From the NCBI GenBank assembly GCA_002778195.1, contig PCDI01000003.1, positions 806,001-870,000 on the forward strand: a DNA stretch of 64,000 nucleotides, in the 5' to 3' direction. Below, in pieces: positions 42,879 through 55,800 of the stretch. The notes beneath the pieces were generated by a model. That model was given only the letters and a program-made list of their open reading frames with translations. It made no database searches and had not been told where the DNA came from. The position numbers and the translations under genes were made by a program. The stretch comes from Raffaelea ambrosiae (Eukaryota > Ascomycota > Sordariomycetes > Ophiostomatales > Ophiostomataceae). Each line of letters starts with the position of its first letter. Position 1 is the first letter of the stretch.

Positions 42879-44930
42879 ATGGAGCACGAAGGCAAGATTT
42901 ACTCGGTGTCCGGCCCCGTCGTGGTGGCCGAGGAACTGGAGGGCGTGGCCATGTACGAGCTGGTCAAGGTCGGCCACACCGGTCTGGTCGGTGAGGTCAT
43001 TCGCATCAGCGGCGACCGTGCCACCATCCAGGTCTACGAAGAGACGGGTAAGGGCCTATTTCTCTCCTGCGTGTGGTAGTGCAATCACGTCGTCTGCCGC
43101 TTCTTTCTAACGCTCTCCTCCTCCTCCCCCCCCAGCTGGTCTCCAGGTCGGCGACCCGGTTCTGCGGACCGGCAAGCCTCTGTCGGTCGAGCTCGGCCCC
43201 GGTCTGCTCAACAACATCTACGACGGTATCCAGCGGCCCCTGGAGACCATTTCTGAGGTCTCCAAGAGCATCTACATCCCGCGCGGTATCGCCGCACCGG
43301 CCCTCGACCGCAAGAAGAAGTGGGACTTCACACCCACCCTCAAGGTCGGCGACCACATCGCCGGCGGCGACGTCTGGGGAACCGTCTACGAGAACTCGTT
43401 TATTACCGTCCACAAGATCCTGTTCCCGCCCCGTGCCCGCGGTACTATCAAGCGCATCGCCCCCGCCGGCAGCTACACTGTCGTCGATGAGATCCTCGAG
43501 GTCGAGTTCGACGGCAAGACCACCGCCTACGGCATGCTCCAGACCTGGCCCGTGCGTGTGCCCCGGCCGTCCACCGAGAAGCAGTCCGCCAGCGAGCCCT
43601 TCCTGGTCGGCCAGCGCGTGCTCGACGCCCTCTTCCCCTGTGTCATGGGCGGCACTGTCGCCATTCCGGGCGCTTTTGGCTGCGGCAAGACGGTCATTTC
43701 CCAGTCCGTGTCCAAGTTCTCCAACAGTGACATTATTGTCTACGTGGGATGGTACGTGAGAGAAGAAGAAGAAGAAGAAAAAGAAGAAGGCTCCTGCATG
43801 TCCCCTTTGTCCTCGTGACATCTCTGCTAACACACACCCAGCGGCGAGCGTGGAAACGAAATGGCTGAAGTGTTGAAGGATTTCCCCGAGCTGACCATTG
43901 ACGTCGACGGCCGGAAAGAGCCCATCATGAAGCGCACCACCCTGATTGCCAACACCTCCAACATGCCTGTGGCTGCCCGTGAGGCTTCCATCTACACGGG
44001 TATCACGGTGGCCGAGTACTTCCGTGACCAGGGCATGGCCGTGGCCATGATGGCTGACTCGTCGTCCCGCTGGGCCGAGGCTCTGCGTGAAATCTCGGGC
44101 CGTCTCGGTGAAATGCCTGCTGACCAGGGTTTCCCGGCCTACCTGTCGGCCAAGCTGGCTAGCTTCTACGAGCGTGCCGGTCGCGTGCAGACGCTGGGCT
44201 CGCCGGCCCGCGAGGGCAGCGTCAGCATTGTCGGTGCTGTGAGCCCGCCCGGTGGTGATTTCTCGGATCCGGTGACGTCGTCGACGCTGGGTATTGTGCA
44301 GGTGTTCTGGGGTCTGGACAAGAAGCTGGCGCAGCGGAAGCATTTCCCGTCCATCAACACGTCGCTGTCGTACTCCAAGTACACGACGGTGCTGGACAAG
44401 TGGTACGAGAAGGAGTACCCCGACTTCGCGCGGCTGCGTGACCGCATTAAGCAGCTGCTGTCCGACTCGGAGGAGCTCGACCAGGTGGTGCAGCTGGTCG
44501 GCAAGTCGGCGCTGTCGGACCCGGACAAGATTACTCTGGACATGTCGACGCTGATCAAGGAGGACTTCCTGCAGCAGAACGGCTACTCGGACTATGACCA
44601 GTTCTGCCCCATCTGGAAGACGGAGTGGATGATGAAGCTGATGATGGGCTTCCACGACGAGGCCCAAAAGGCCATTGCCCAGGGCCTGTCGTGGACCAAG
44701 GTCCGTGACGCCACCCAGGAGCTGCAGGCACAGCTGCGCAGCCTCAAGTTCGAGGTGCCGTCCGAGGGCCAGGAGAAGATCTCCAAGAAGGTACGTTGCG
44801 GGAGTTGGGGTGTGAGAAGAAAAAAACGAACGGACGAGGCAAGAAAAGAATGCTAACGATACTTCCTTTACAGTACGAGGCGATCCAGCAGTCAATGCTC
44901 GACAAGTTCGCGTCTGTTGTCGACGAGTAA
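42879..44930 (+). CDS. vma1: Vacuolar H+-ATPase catalytic subunit A
   Basis: Catalytic V1 subunit that hydrolyses ATP to drive proton pumping into vacuoles and other acidic organelles. Exons 42879-43047, 43136-43751, 43842-44790 and 44874-44930 encode 596 aa. Landmarks: KIYSVSGPVVVAE, the long non-homologous region (GLLNNIYDGIQRPLETI), Walker A GAFGCGKT (about 235-242), YVGCGERGNEMAEVL, Walker B AMMADSSSRWAEALREISGRL, PGGDFSDPVTSSTL and VFWGLDKKLAQRKHFPS. No intein is present. The second intron splits the Cys codon (TG|C) at the position where the yeast VMA1 intein sits. The protein is about ten residues shorter at the N-terminus than I would expect, so an upstream coding exon is possible. 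Confidence 0.95.
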
Positions 44931-47900
44931 AGCGATAACCAAACATACTGGACAAGAAAAGAAAAAGCATACGGGTGAAAACGAGTGAGGGAGAGGGGAG
45001 GAAGAAGAGATTGAGCGCGGGAAAGGGAAACTTCTGAAAGAGCCTGGCAACAAAAAAAGCATCCTGGAATTCTCTGTTATACTCTTGTTTCTGTTTCCCT
45101 TGCTTCCATGCATACGATGCCTTGTTGTTTTGCTTCTATTGCTCTCTTTCGCCATCTGGCTTTCTCTCTTTCTCTCTCTCTTGGTTTGGTTACTGAAGAA
45201 CTTGTGCTGGGGTAGATAGGAGAGCATTGGTAGAACGGATAACAGCCATGCGTTTATTTTTTTTTGGATTTTGGTGGTGGTGGACTCGGAGGAGAAGGAA
45301 AGGGATGTTCATTTTTTTGGCTTTAGATAGGTGCTTCTGTCGATGCTTTTTTTTTTGTTGTTGTTTCTGCTGCCTTTTCTGATTTTGTCTCTTGTATTTT
45401 TGAGCTCCTATATAATACAAGCTTTGCCTTGATGCCCAACTTTGATACAGCCCACTGCTGTATAGATCTAGGTGATCGGGATAGCGTTGGCTTCATACTG
45501 TGGACACTAGTCGTATGACCGGAACGGAACGTTATGGACAACAGGATGAGAGCATGTTCTGTTTCTGAGTTACCTGCTCTTGGTCGAGAACCCGAGATGA
45601 AACATGAGGAACTGTTGTTTCCTATCGCTCTCTGCTGTTTCGAATTGGATTTGTTTCTTGCCTTCTTTTGCCAAAAGGAGCGTTGTGCAGTTGAAACTTT
45701 GACGGGTGTGTTTTGTTGCCTTTGCAGAATCTGCATGGAGCCCAAAGCGGAAAGACACTTTTGGGCGGGTTGGACGAAACATACTGTGTAACTATGTCCC
45801 AGAGGGAAAAACAAGGGGATCAAGAGAGACCAAAAAAGGGTGGTGTGTCGTCTTGTTCCCGGTCAGGATTCTTTGTGCCTGGCCAGTTTCCTCTTCGGGC
45901 GAGGCACGTCAAGAGAGCTCCTGCACCACGCCCAAAATCGATTGCACAAAGAAAAAGCGCCAAGGGGCAAGAAATGTTCAATGCACGAGGCTCGAAACGG
46001 GTTTGCTTTTTTATTTTATTTTTTATGCATGCGGCTCAAAATGGGTAGATGGAAAACGGCGAATATGAAACGGAGCTGGCAATGACAAAGAAGCAGACAA
46101 GAAGAAAAAACGGTACACGTTCTTAACGGTCAGAGAGAGAGAACGGCAAGTCAGCCAATGCAGCAATGGGACCAATGTTGTCACTCGAGGGGGGCAATTC
46201 TGCACTTTGCTCATCGGGCTATGTCTTGGGTGGCTTGGGTTGCTTTGACGCCTTGACATACTTGCCATGATGTTTTGCCGTGCTGCCTGGCACGGTTTGA
46301 CGGACTCTCTGGTCTTCTTACGGCAGACTTGAATGCATATAAGACGGGAAGGTTCAGCCACTTTCAGGGGCAATCACATTCAGAGAGGGTTTGTCTGCGC
46401 CATTGCAGGGTGCAATGCAACGGCAAAGGAAAGAATAAACAAAATGGGGGATGCGAAGAAACCGAAAGGGATGTACCAAAAATATTGCTAACCGCGTACA
46501 TCGTGTAATCAAAACAAGTCAAAAAAATAAGTCCCAAGAGTCAGAGGCCACTGCCTCGAAATCTAATCTCCTTTTTTTATTCGCTCCTCCGTATTGTCCG
46601 TATCATCGCTGGCGAACCCACACCCCAAGGCTGGCAGAGACGAGCAAGGCTATGCTATTTCTCTGTTACCCATAAATGAACATGTACTGTTACCAGTGTG
46701 TACGAAATGTATACAGAGTATGTCGCTGCCTGTCGGCGATAGGTAAAGCGAGATGGGGTTAACGAAGAGGTGGGAAGAGGGGCCGGGTGAGAATGGAGAC
46801 CAAATTAATAAGATACATTTGGTGGTGGTCAGCCCGGGAAAAAAAGCCCCCCCCCCCCCCAGTTCATGTCAGCGACACCTGCAGATTACAAGAAGAAAGC
46901 ATGAGACCCGTTTTGGAGCCATTTTGAGAGGGAGGGTGTGTCTGTGTGTGTGGTGTGTGTTCGGTTGTGTGTTCGTCCCATGTTCTGTTTCGGGCTGTCC
47001 TCTCTCAAGGGCTCTCAGTCATCCAATGTTTGCTGGCTTGGTTAGGCACTGCACAGAGCCAAACTTCCCGTGATGTGTGAAGTGAGCTTTTCCTGTCTCC
47101 CTCTCGTGTGCCTTGGTTCGACATTCGCCCTTGTCTCCTGTCTCTCGGCTTCTACAAAGCAAGGGAGAAAGACAAGGGCCTTCCACCAAGGAGGACTTTT
47201 TTTTTTTATAAAAAAGGAATTGTTTCGGTTCAACCGCAAATCTCTCAAGGGGTGTCTGTAAGAAAATAGGCTCATCTTACCTGTTCTGGAGAGACCCCCT
47301 TTCTCGGTGAGGTTGCTGCCCACACGTAGTCCGCACAGCCCGCCGTTTTTTCTTGTCCACACCACCTTTTTCCTCTTTTAGTTTTGTGTCTAGCTGTCTT
47401 CTCCTGCATCCTTGATTCGTGCCCTGCATATCCTGCACGGGAGCCAGGAACGGTCTCTTTTTGGCGTTTGGCATTTTGGCCTTGATGCAAACCGCGGGCA
47501 CCATCTTGCTCTAGTTTTACTCTTATTTTGTGGGCATTTTTTTTCTCCAGGCACAAAATCCACATCTTGGGAAAAGCCAATAGCTTACTTTGTAAATTCA
47601 CAAATCACACAGCAACAACAATGGAGGCCCGTCTGCACACTTCGTCACACATTGCGTTACATGCCTTTTTGAGCATGGCGGCTTTTTTTTGGAGAAGAAA
47701 GGTTTAAAGGAGTGTGAAGATCGGGGCTGTCCCCTAGTTTTGTATGAATTCGTCGGCTCTGTTTTGGCAGCACCGCCAAATGGCATATAAATCCAGGAGA
47801 GCCAGAGCCCACGTAGTTTGCATCATTTCGGTGATATCTAAAGGAGTGTGTGTGTGTTATCATGATTCATGGATGCATGATAGACCGACCATTATCTTTT

Positions 47901-48484
47901 TAAAAACACATGAATTAGGATTTGGGGGGAACGAAAGGGGGAAAACCCTGCTCCAGCCCGCATCAACAACAAAAAAATCAAGACATCTCTGTCTAAAAAA
48001 CACTTCTTTCAAAACAGCCCATTATACCCTTCCCGATAATAAAAATTAAACAACCCGGCTAGCTGAGGACAAAAATAAGGTGTCATAATCAAAAGGAACG
48101 CATTGCCCGCCCGGAATGTAAAATCCTACTCCAACCCATAAAAAGGCTTTGTGATAAACAAAGAGTAAAGACCAGAGAGAAAAAAAAAAAGGAAGGAATA
48201 AGAAGGGTATAGGGGATAAACCACAACCACCGAGCTCATCCTTCCACGGTCGTGTGAAGAATAGTTGCATAAAAAATTAAGAGGATTGCTTGCCAACTTC
48301 TCTCACCGAGCATCCAAATCCACTCACAGAAAAGAGAGAGAGAACATTGCCTGCCCGGCGCCGGATCATTTAGACAAATATGAACGGATCGTCTCCATTG
48401 GCAAGCAAGACGAAAAATGGGTTGGTTGAAATAGCAGTTTTATTCAAAAAAGAATCGAAACACGAGTTTGCTCGCATTGTTCCC
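44931..48484. other. 3.5-kb gene-free region
   Basis: Between the 3' ends of vma1 (plus) and the cell-wall gene (minus), so neither needs a promoter here. T- and A-rich with long T runs (45256-45266, 45347-45356, 47199-47208), a C14 tract at 46847-46860 and a GT-rich stretch near 46938-46970. No coding region supported. Too long for two 3' UTRs alone; a non-coding transcript or lost gene is possible. Confidence 0.5.
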
Positions 48485-49293
48485 TTACAGGATCAGAGCG
48501 GCAACACCAGCGACGAGGCCGAGAGCAGCACCGCTGGAGCCGAACTTGCTGGCGCCAGCAGTCACAGCGACCACACCGCTGGTGGTGGCAGTGGCGGCAG
48601 TGGAGCCAGACACGACAGCCGGGGTCGTGGGGGTGCCAGCAGCGGGAGCAGTCGTCGGGGTCTCGCCAGCCGGGGGAGCGGCCGGGGAGGAACCAGCCGG
48701 AGCAGCCGGAGACGAGCCAGCCGGAGCAGCCGGGGACGACTCAGGCACGGCCGGGGAGGTAACAGGCACACCGCTGGCCGGGACCGTCGGCGGGGTGGGC
48801 AGGTAGGTGCAGCCGACCAGGCTGGTGACGGGCGGGTAGGTGAGGGTGACGGTCACAGGGGTGACTGACGGGGCAACCGGCACAACTGGCACAGTCGCGT
48901 TGGAGTACGGGCTGGGGCTGGGGGTGCTGCAGGTGGAGGTGGTGACGGTGACGGCAGGCGGAGGAGTGTAGCTCTTGAGCGTGCAAGGGCAGTCTAGGGG
49001 GGAGAGGGGGAGAGGGGACGAGTTAGAAGAGGATCCCACTCAGGTCTGACAGTTATGAATTGGCACTTACCAGTGATGGTGATGGTCGAGGAGGAAGTCA
49101 CGACAATGGTCTGGTTCTTGAAGATCAGAGTGGTCGGCGACGGGCAGTAGGTGGTGAAAGCCGTCACGACGCTGGTGGTGGTGACAACACCGCCGCTGGG
49201 AGACGGGACCGGGACGGTGGCATTGGCATGGTAGCCAGCGCGGGCGGCAGCAACGAGCCCAGCAAGGGGCGCGGCGTACTTGGACATCTGCAT
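48485..49293 (-). CDS. GPI-anchored cell-wall protein, CCG-6-like
   Basis: Secreted Ser/Thr/Pro/Val-rich protein of 243 aa (exons 49293-49071 and 48993-48485). A signal peptide is likely (MQMSKYAAPLAGLVAAARAG). The mature part has the pattern VVTAFTTYCPSPTTLIFKNQTIVVTSSSTITIT-DCPCTLKSYTPPP, the Cys-containing motif of clock-controlled CCG-6-type and related wall proteins. A low-complexity PAAPAGSSPAAP tandem segment comes next, and a C-terminal hydrophobic GPI signal with a plausible omega site in KFGSSGAALGLVAGVAALIL. It is expected on the outer wall or plasma membrane after GPI attachment and O-mannosylation. Whether it is clock-regulated here is not visible. Confidence 0.82.
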
Positions 49294-52200
49294 TTTGAAG
49301 GTAGGATGTTGCTGTTGTTGAGCGAAGGTGGGTGAAGTTGGTGATGCTGTGTGACTATGTTATAGAAACAAATACAACAAGCGAGAGTTTGATATAAAAG
49401 CGAGAGTGCGTAGAGAGAAAGCGAGAGACTTTGGACTTTTTGAATTAAGGTTGAAAGATTGGAAGAGAAGAAGGAGGTGAATGTGCATCGAGATGGGCGG
49501 GAGAGGTGCCCTTTTTAACTATGCAAGGCGTCTGTCACTCCCCAGTGCTTATTGACTCTGACTGGAGAAGGGAGAGCGGGGGGGGGGGTGAGAAAACAAA
49601 CGAGAAAACCGGACGAGACAGTCCAAGCCTCAGTTTCCCGAGGCAAGCCATCCAGAGAAGGAAAGTGGACACCGCCCCCCCTTCTGGTGTCACTGGCTGA
49701 TCGTCCACGGTGCCTTGGGGAGGGCGCCTTCCGACGGCGCAGTATGTGGTGTGTCTGAGAGGGATGGGCAAAGATGGTGGTGTCGTTCTTGGTCAGCTTT
49801 CTCTGGCTACATAGTGGTTACTGGACATGGAGAGATGGGACGGTGGCGTCGTTGGGGAGAGGAGAGGCCGGGCTAGCCATGCCAGAGCTGTGATGCAACC
49901 ATGGCTGGTGCAAGGGGTGGAGCGCGGACAGATGTGGCCGCGAGCTTGAAAAGAAGCAGCTCGAGTTCTGGTAGGAGACAGACTCCACGGGCGGGCCAGC
50001 GTCGGGGCCATATCTCGCGAGAGGTGGTTAGCGAGCGAGGTAGCGAGACGGGGCGGCAGCGAAAACTGTGATACGGTCTATATGATACTAATATGGGCAT
50101 ACCACTATTCGTTTGTACGAGTATGTGATAGCTAATACTCTGTATGACACACAGCACTATGCAGAGCCATCCACACACTAACAGACCGTGCACAGCCGCC
50201 CTAGGGACTCACAAAAACACCCAAACAGGCAAGAGCAGGTACTTGGGCTATGGCCTCCCTGGGGCTCCCCGTACGAGTACTCGCACCGTTGATGTCATCG
50301 TCCATCGATGCCGTTTTTTGCCGTTCTCTGCATTCTCTGCGCCCTCGGCGGCCACTAAAACACCGCCGTTCTTCCTGCAGCTGGCTGGATCCAGCCTCGT
50401 CGAGGTGTGATCTCCATTCCAGAGGAAGGCCCGGATTCCAGCAGACGGGCACAGCGCATGCCAGTCGTGCTGTTGACGGGTGTGTTCCCCTAACCAAGTC
50501 CCAGAGAACCTGGCTACGGACAAAACAACATGATTCGCAATCACAACACCGTCCCGCAACAGACGCCGCAGGATGTCACTGGCAGCCTGCACTTCGCCGA
50601 ACCAGCTTAGAGCAAGGGCCACTGCCAATTTTTGACAGAAGACAGAGCATACCCCTGTCGGTTTAGAGCGTGTCTTGTACCGTGATTCGCTTTGCCCAAC
50701 GTGTGGAGAAAGCAGTCACCCCGTCCAGAATGTGACCCCAGGACGTCAGAGTCTGCGGCCGAGCTTTGGCTCACAGCGGGACAAGGGGACCACCAGGCAG
50801 AGCAAATACGAGCTCTCGGCCGGTCCTCTCTCCCCCCCTCTCCAATGCTGACCGTGAAAATAATATACCCTCCCTCGACCACATGCTTCCAACAGCCTTC
50901 CCGCCCGGAGGGTAGCTAATATGCAGCAGGTCATAGCCCCGACAGGGAGTGTAGGACGGCGGCCGCAAGATTTTTCTTTTCTCAGGTCCTAGATGGCAGA
51001 TCTAGGGAGAATGCGGAAAGGAGGGGAGACAAAAAAGCAGGGAAGGCGAGGAAGACGGAAGGGAGACCAAGGAAAATGAAGAAGGCAAAAAAGAAAAGAA
51101 AAAGAAAGCTGAGCCGGAGCCTGATGAGAACAGGACGGGGCTAGTCAGTGAAAACTGGCGAACACATAACGATAGTAGCCACAGCAGGCGGTCGACCAGG
51201 GTCTGTGCTAGCGCCAAAAAGCCGCTGTGGCTGCCATTGGCGGCTGACCGTGGCGCTCACGTTGTTTTGGGGCAGGCGCTCGCTTGGCTCGGATGGAGGC
51301 TGTGGCTTGCCAGTACGAGTAGAGTGATATTAGTTCCTGATGTACGGGTCTCTTACACCGTACTCTATGTATCTGCACTGCCGTTGTATCTTGCCGCCGC
51401 TCGTCCAATTCCTCGCTTTTTGGCCCTTGAACCGTGGCCATAATTCATTGCAGTCTTACTGTATAGTGTCTCCCTTCCCACCGGTGATGGCAGCCTGCCA
51501 GTCTCACACGGTCCGCACTGGCTGTCATGTCCACCGAAAAATAAAAAGGTCATTTTCCGCCAAACAAAAACAAGAATCTCGTCTCCCTTTGCCCTTTTCA
51601 GACCGTCATCAGTGGCGGCCAAGGTGGACTGGTGGGGAAACCTTTGCTCCTTTTGCTCTTTTTGCTCCTTTTGCGCTCTTGCTCTTTTGCTTTTTGCTCC
51701 TTTCGCTCTTGTTGCTCCTTTCGCTCTATTTGTCCTGTCCATCACTCGCCCTTTCCCAATCCATGGCCCGCCCGCTCTTTCCTGTTCCGGCTTTCTAGAA
51801 GCTGCCATTGGCTCCCTTGGGGTCTTTGGCTCCTCGCCCACCCCTTGCCCGACCTCGTGTTGACGGTGCCTCCGGCGTGCGCGCTAATATTTTTCTGGTT
51901 CTGGCGTGCCACCCCGGCTTTACTCGGTATGGTCTATGAGTTTATGGTTGTTTGCCCCCCCTGTCGGGTCTGGGGTACAGTAGCATTCGTCTCTTGACAG
52001 CGCGGTGTGCTGGCATGGCTGCGCTATGCTCGTTGCTTGTCAGGTTCTTTCTGCCGGATATACGAGAAGACGAACCAAAATGCTACTGGCGGAAGCCAGA
52101 GTGTGATCGGGCCTTCTTGCCGGTCTGTACGAGAACGCGAAAGGCAAGGTCCGATAATATGGCAGAAAGATACATCGGAATACTCGCGCGATTCTCACAG

Positions 52201-52840
52201 AGTCTGGAGCTGTCTGACAGGCAGTTGCTCCATATTAGTGCTTTGTCCCTTACCGGGTATCAGCCCATGCCCCTCGCTGCGCAATGCTGCTCTTGTATGG
52301 CAGAAACAGCAGGAACGACCCTCCCGCCCAGGCGGTTGCACCTTCCCGCTTGCACGGTTGTGCGTAGTATTTCCAGCTCCTGTATCCCCTCCCAGTCCAC
52401 ACAGACCCGGCAGTCGGAACAATGAAACTGTACCCTGTAACAGGAATGCGCTGTCCGTCGTGCCTTCCCTCAGCCCACAACTCATTGTACTACTATGTAT
52501 GTACTCGCAGTAGCATCCATGCCAAGGGCAAGCTACCACGCAGAAGCGGAAAGAGTGGTTGATCAAAACCCGCTGCGACTGCCTGAATTCCTGTTTGTGG
52601 CCATATCATGTATCGTACATACTAGTTTACATACTTTGTAGTAGTAGCTCGGCTTATTGTCGCTTTCTTTTCCGCTGCGACTGGGTATTACTTTCTGACA
52701 AGCGCACTACCGAAACCCTTGCACGTACTTAGTATGTAAGCTCAAGAGTGGTAAGGCAGGACAGGTTCCATCGTTGGTTCCATGCTGGCTCCATTCACCT
52801 GCAGTCATGCTTGCAGCCTGAACGGCCTGAACGGCCAATC
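49294..52840. other. Gene-free region, part 1
   Basis: The first few hundred bp must be the promoter of the cell-wall gene (A/G-rich around 49370-49490). The rest has only short unconvincing ORFs. TACGAGTA copies at 50115, 50272 and 51314, and a TTTTGCTCC-like array at 51642-51730, are the only structure I see. Confidence 0.5.
51642..51730 (+). repeat. Degenerate TTTTGCTCC-type tandem array
   Basis: About nine to ten imperfect copies of a 6-9-bp unit (TTTGCTCC, TTTTGCTCT, TTTCGCTCT) in a row. It gives a spurious Lys-Glu-Gln repeat in a minus-strand ORF. Simple-sequence DNA rather than a gene. Confidence 0.75.
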
Positions 52841-52864
52841 CACACACACACACACACACACACA
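52841..52864 (+). repeat. (CA)12 microsatellite
   Basis: Uninterrupted CA dinucleotide repeat in the gene-poor right part. Confidence 0.95.
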
Positions 52865-55800
52865 GCTCGCTCCTTGCTTTCGTCCGACCTTCTCTGCTGA
52901 CGCGAGTGCGGATCATCTCGATGACAGTTTTGAAGTCCATCCTATCCGAACAGGTACCAGCGACCCTCGGCCACGCCTAGTCTTCTCCGACTTTCTGTGG
53001 CTATACGAGGTCGACTTTTGTACGCTATACACAATCTGGTAACGGCTTGTACCCTGCCTCGAAAACACGGACCTAGAGAGACCGACGCCCGTTTTTTGTC
53101 CTGCAAGCCACCAAAAATTATGCAAGGGCAAGAAGCAAAAGCAAGTCAGATTCATTTTGTGGCGTGGGCCGCCCAGTCCGCTTTGCTGAAGCTATTCGAA
53201 GAGCTATCTGTTGAACTGCTTCTCAAGCTGCTTGACGACTACATACATGGTAGTACACGATACTACTACGGTGTACAAGTCAGGCAAACTTGTTGCACCC
53301 TCGCCAGAAACAGCCAAGCAGCTGCGAAAACGGAGCTAGCAAAGGCAGGATCTCGCAGAACCCGGTCCAAGTGCGAGCCATTTTCCTCAGCCTGTCGTAG
53401 AATGGTCATGCGCCGGACAGCTAGTTGTGTGCTTCCCTCGCCAGGGCCAGAAAGAGCAAAACCTGTGTCGATCACGAGGCCTTGGTGTCGAAAAAAGTCG
53501 CATGTTTGCCTCTCTCGAGAACCCACCGCGAACCATGCCTTGGAAAAGAGGCGAATAGGGAGGCAAAGAGACAAAAAGACAAAAAGAGAACGACACGAAA
53601 AAAGATCGCAAAGAGGGCCCGAGCACAGAGCTAGCACGCTCCCATGTCTAGTAGACGATCTGTGAGTGAGTGGATGATATCACGCACAGCAAACTCATGC
53701 GACATTTCATGAACGAGTATCATGCAAAAGATCCTTTACATGAGAATTAAGCCCCTGTCTGCAAATACCTTCGCGTGTCTTGACACAATTGTTCTGCTGT
53801 CGTTCCCCTATGTAATTGCTCCGTGAGACAAAGCCGGTGCCAATTTCCGGAATGCCACAAAAAGAAACAAACAAACAGAGAAAGCTGCTCGTACTGGACG
53901 ACAGCTCCATTCCAGTCGAGCTTGGCCCTTTTCGCTACGAGTATGATCGGGTCGTGGGTCCAATATACATAGCATTGTCTTAAAATATGTACTTTGTGGA
54001 CCTTAATTCTTTTCAACGCTTTCCGTCTACTCGTACAAGTACTCGTAGACCAGCTGATGGGATCGTCTCTTCTTGCTTTTCTGGCCACGGGCTTTTGCTG
54101 ATCTGCGGTGTAGACAGCCATCCGCTATCCATACCCCAAAACAAGTAACGGCGGGACGTTGCTGGGCATACAAGATCAACTTGTTGGCAAAAACTCCATG
54201 TCTCGCATTCCACGCCGTAGGGGGGCGGGAAAGCCACACTCTAATATCGGGTTTGTCTCATTTACTTTGTATTCCCTTGCGGGTCTATGAAGTATAACGT
54301 CATTGCGCCAGCACTGTTAGTTCCTGTCGAGGTTCAGCCATACTTCCACCTCGGAACTGACAATCCTAACATAGAAAAAGAAAAGCAGCCCAAGCGTGCG
54401 GCCGTTCCCGGACTAGCACCCAGCTTTTCAAAGCAGGCTTTCAGCACCAGTTTGACGGAGAAGAAAGTACGTCTCAGATCCCCATTGTCGTTAATTTGCG
54501 GAGAGCGGTGAGCGAATGCACTCATATCAGGCGCCATACACCAGGCTAGAAATCGCCCAGCAAGGAGAACAAAGCAAAAGAGAAAAACAACAGCAAAAAA
54601 GAAAACCACAAGAGACCCAAGCCCACTTCCTTTGTTTTCCTGTGTTCTAAAGTCTGGCTTAAACAAGTGTGGCTGGGAGAATATGGCCACAATTTCACTA
54701 CATGACCTGTAAAGACAGTATCGTGGGAAGGGCGCCCCGGAGAAGTTCTCTGAGCAACAGCAACAACAGGGCCATTCCAAAAGACGAGAGACAAGAGAGA
54801 CAACAAAAAAGTACGCTTCGGCCCGGCTGTGGTTGTCTGGGGAAGAAAAGAGCAGCTTCTGTTTATTTTTGATCAATTTCCGCGCCATATTCTAACCGCG
54901 AACACGAAGCGCAAAAAAAAGGCAGAAAAAAGGCCGGTCGATATTTTGGGACCAGATTAGAAAAGAATACGGCAGGCCAGCCAGAATGACAATTCAGACC
55001 GTTAGGCTGTGGGGGGGCAGACAGAACGGAAGACTCTCAATGGGGATACGAAGTGGCCTCTCCGGAAACGAGAAAAGGCCACTCATGCCCTCACCCATTC
55101 ACTCTCGCTTGCTGTGCTCGTATACGAGGCCCCGTACCAAAGAACGACCATCGTGAAGGGCATAATTCGGCTTCAAATGAACCTCGGAATGGAGGTCTCT
55201 CTGTGCCTCTCTTCGCTATCTGGTCCCATGGCGCTTCTTCTTTTCGCTTGGCTTGCTTGGCCCGCTTGCAAGCTTTGGCGCGACCACATTACGAGATGTC
55301 CATAGTAGCAACTTACGCCTGCGCTATTGCGTCTTGCCTTCTTCTTCCCGTGCACGGATGAGGTCAGCTTATTTCCCAGCAATGTACCGTACTTGTCGTA
55401 TCCACGGGGGTAATTTGGGAAGCCCCTAATCACCGCTCTTTTGTATGTCATCTCCACGGGGTGGAAACCCATCGGGGCTCTCGTCAGCCTGTCCATCATC
55501 GTCAAGCTCACGCTCAGTTTCTTGGCCTGGAATCGAACCGCCCAACAAGCGAATAAAGAAAAAGATACGTATTTATCGATCTTCTTGTCAGTACAAGGCT
55601 TCATAATGGGTTCGTTGCCCATGGGCTTTCTCATTTGGCCTGAGACTCGCCACAGTTATTCTTTGTTAAAGTTGGCATTTGCAGCAAATAGATCTCCAGC
55701 CTCGTTTCCAATGTAAAGTCACATACAAAATGCTGGCATGTTGGGAATGGTACGGGAAAAAGGAGCAGCAGCCGAGCAATTGTCGCAGTCCACTTTACCG

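Noticed and set aside
43742..43850. Intein in vma1
   Set aside because: The 90-bp insertion has GT-AG ends, a CTAAC branch site and no intein motifs. It is an intron.
43006..44970. 654-codon open frame antisense to vma1
   Set aside because: It mirrors the exons of a highly conserved gene. GC-rich third positions keep the reverse frame open, and the translation has no domain.
51365..51841. 158-codon minus ORF with Lys-Glu-Gln repeats
   Set aside because: The repeats come from the simple-sequence TTTTGCTCC array. No start context or homologous block.
55520..55560. GGTTCGATTCC on the minus strand, resembling a tRNA B box
   Set aside because: Flanking bases do not form a T stem and no A box is found upstream.
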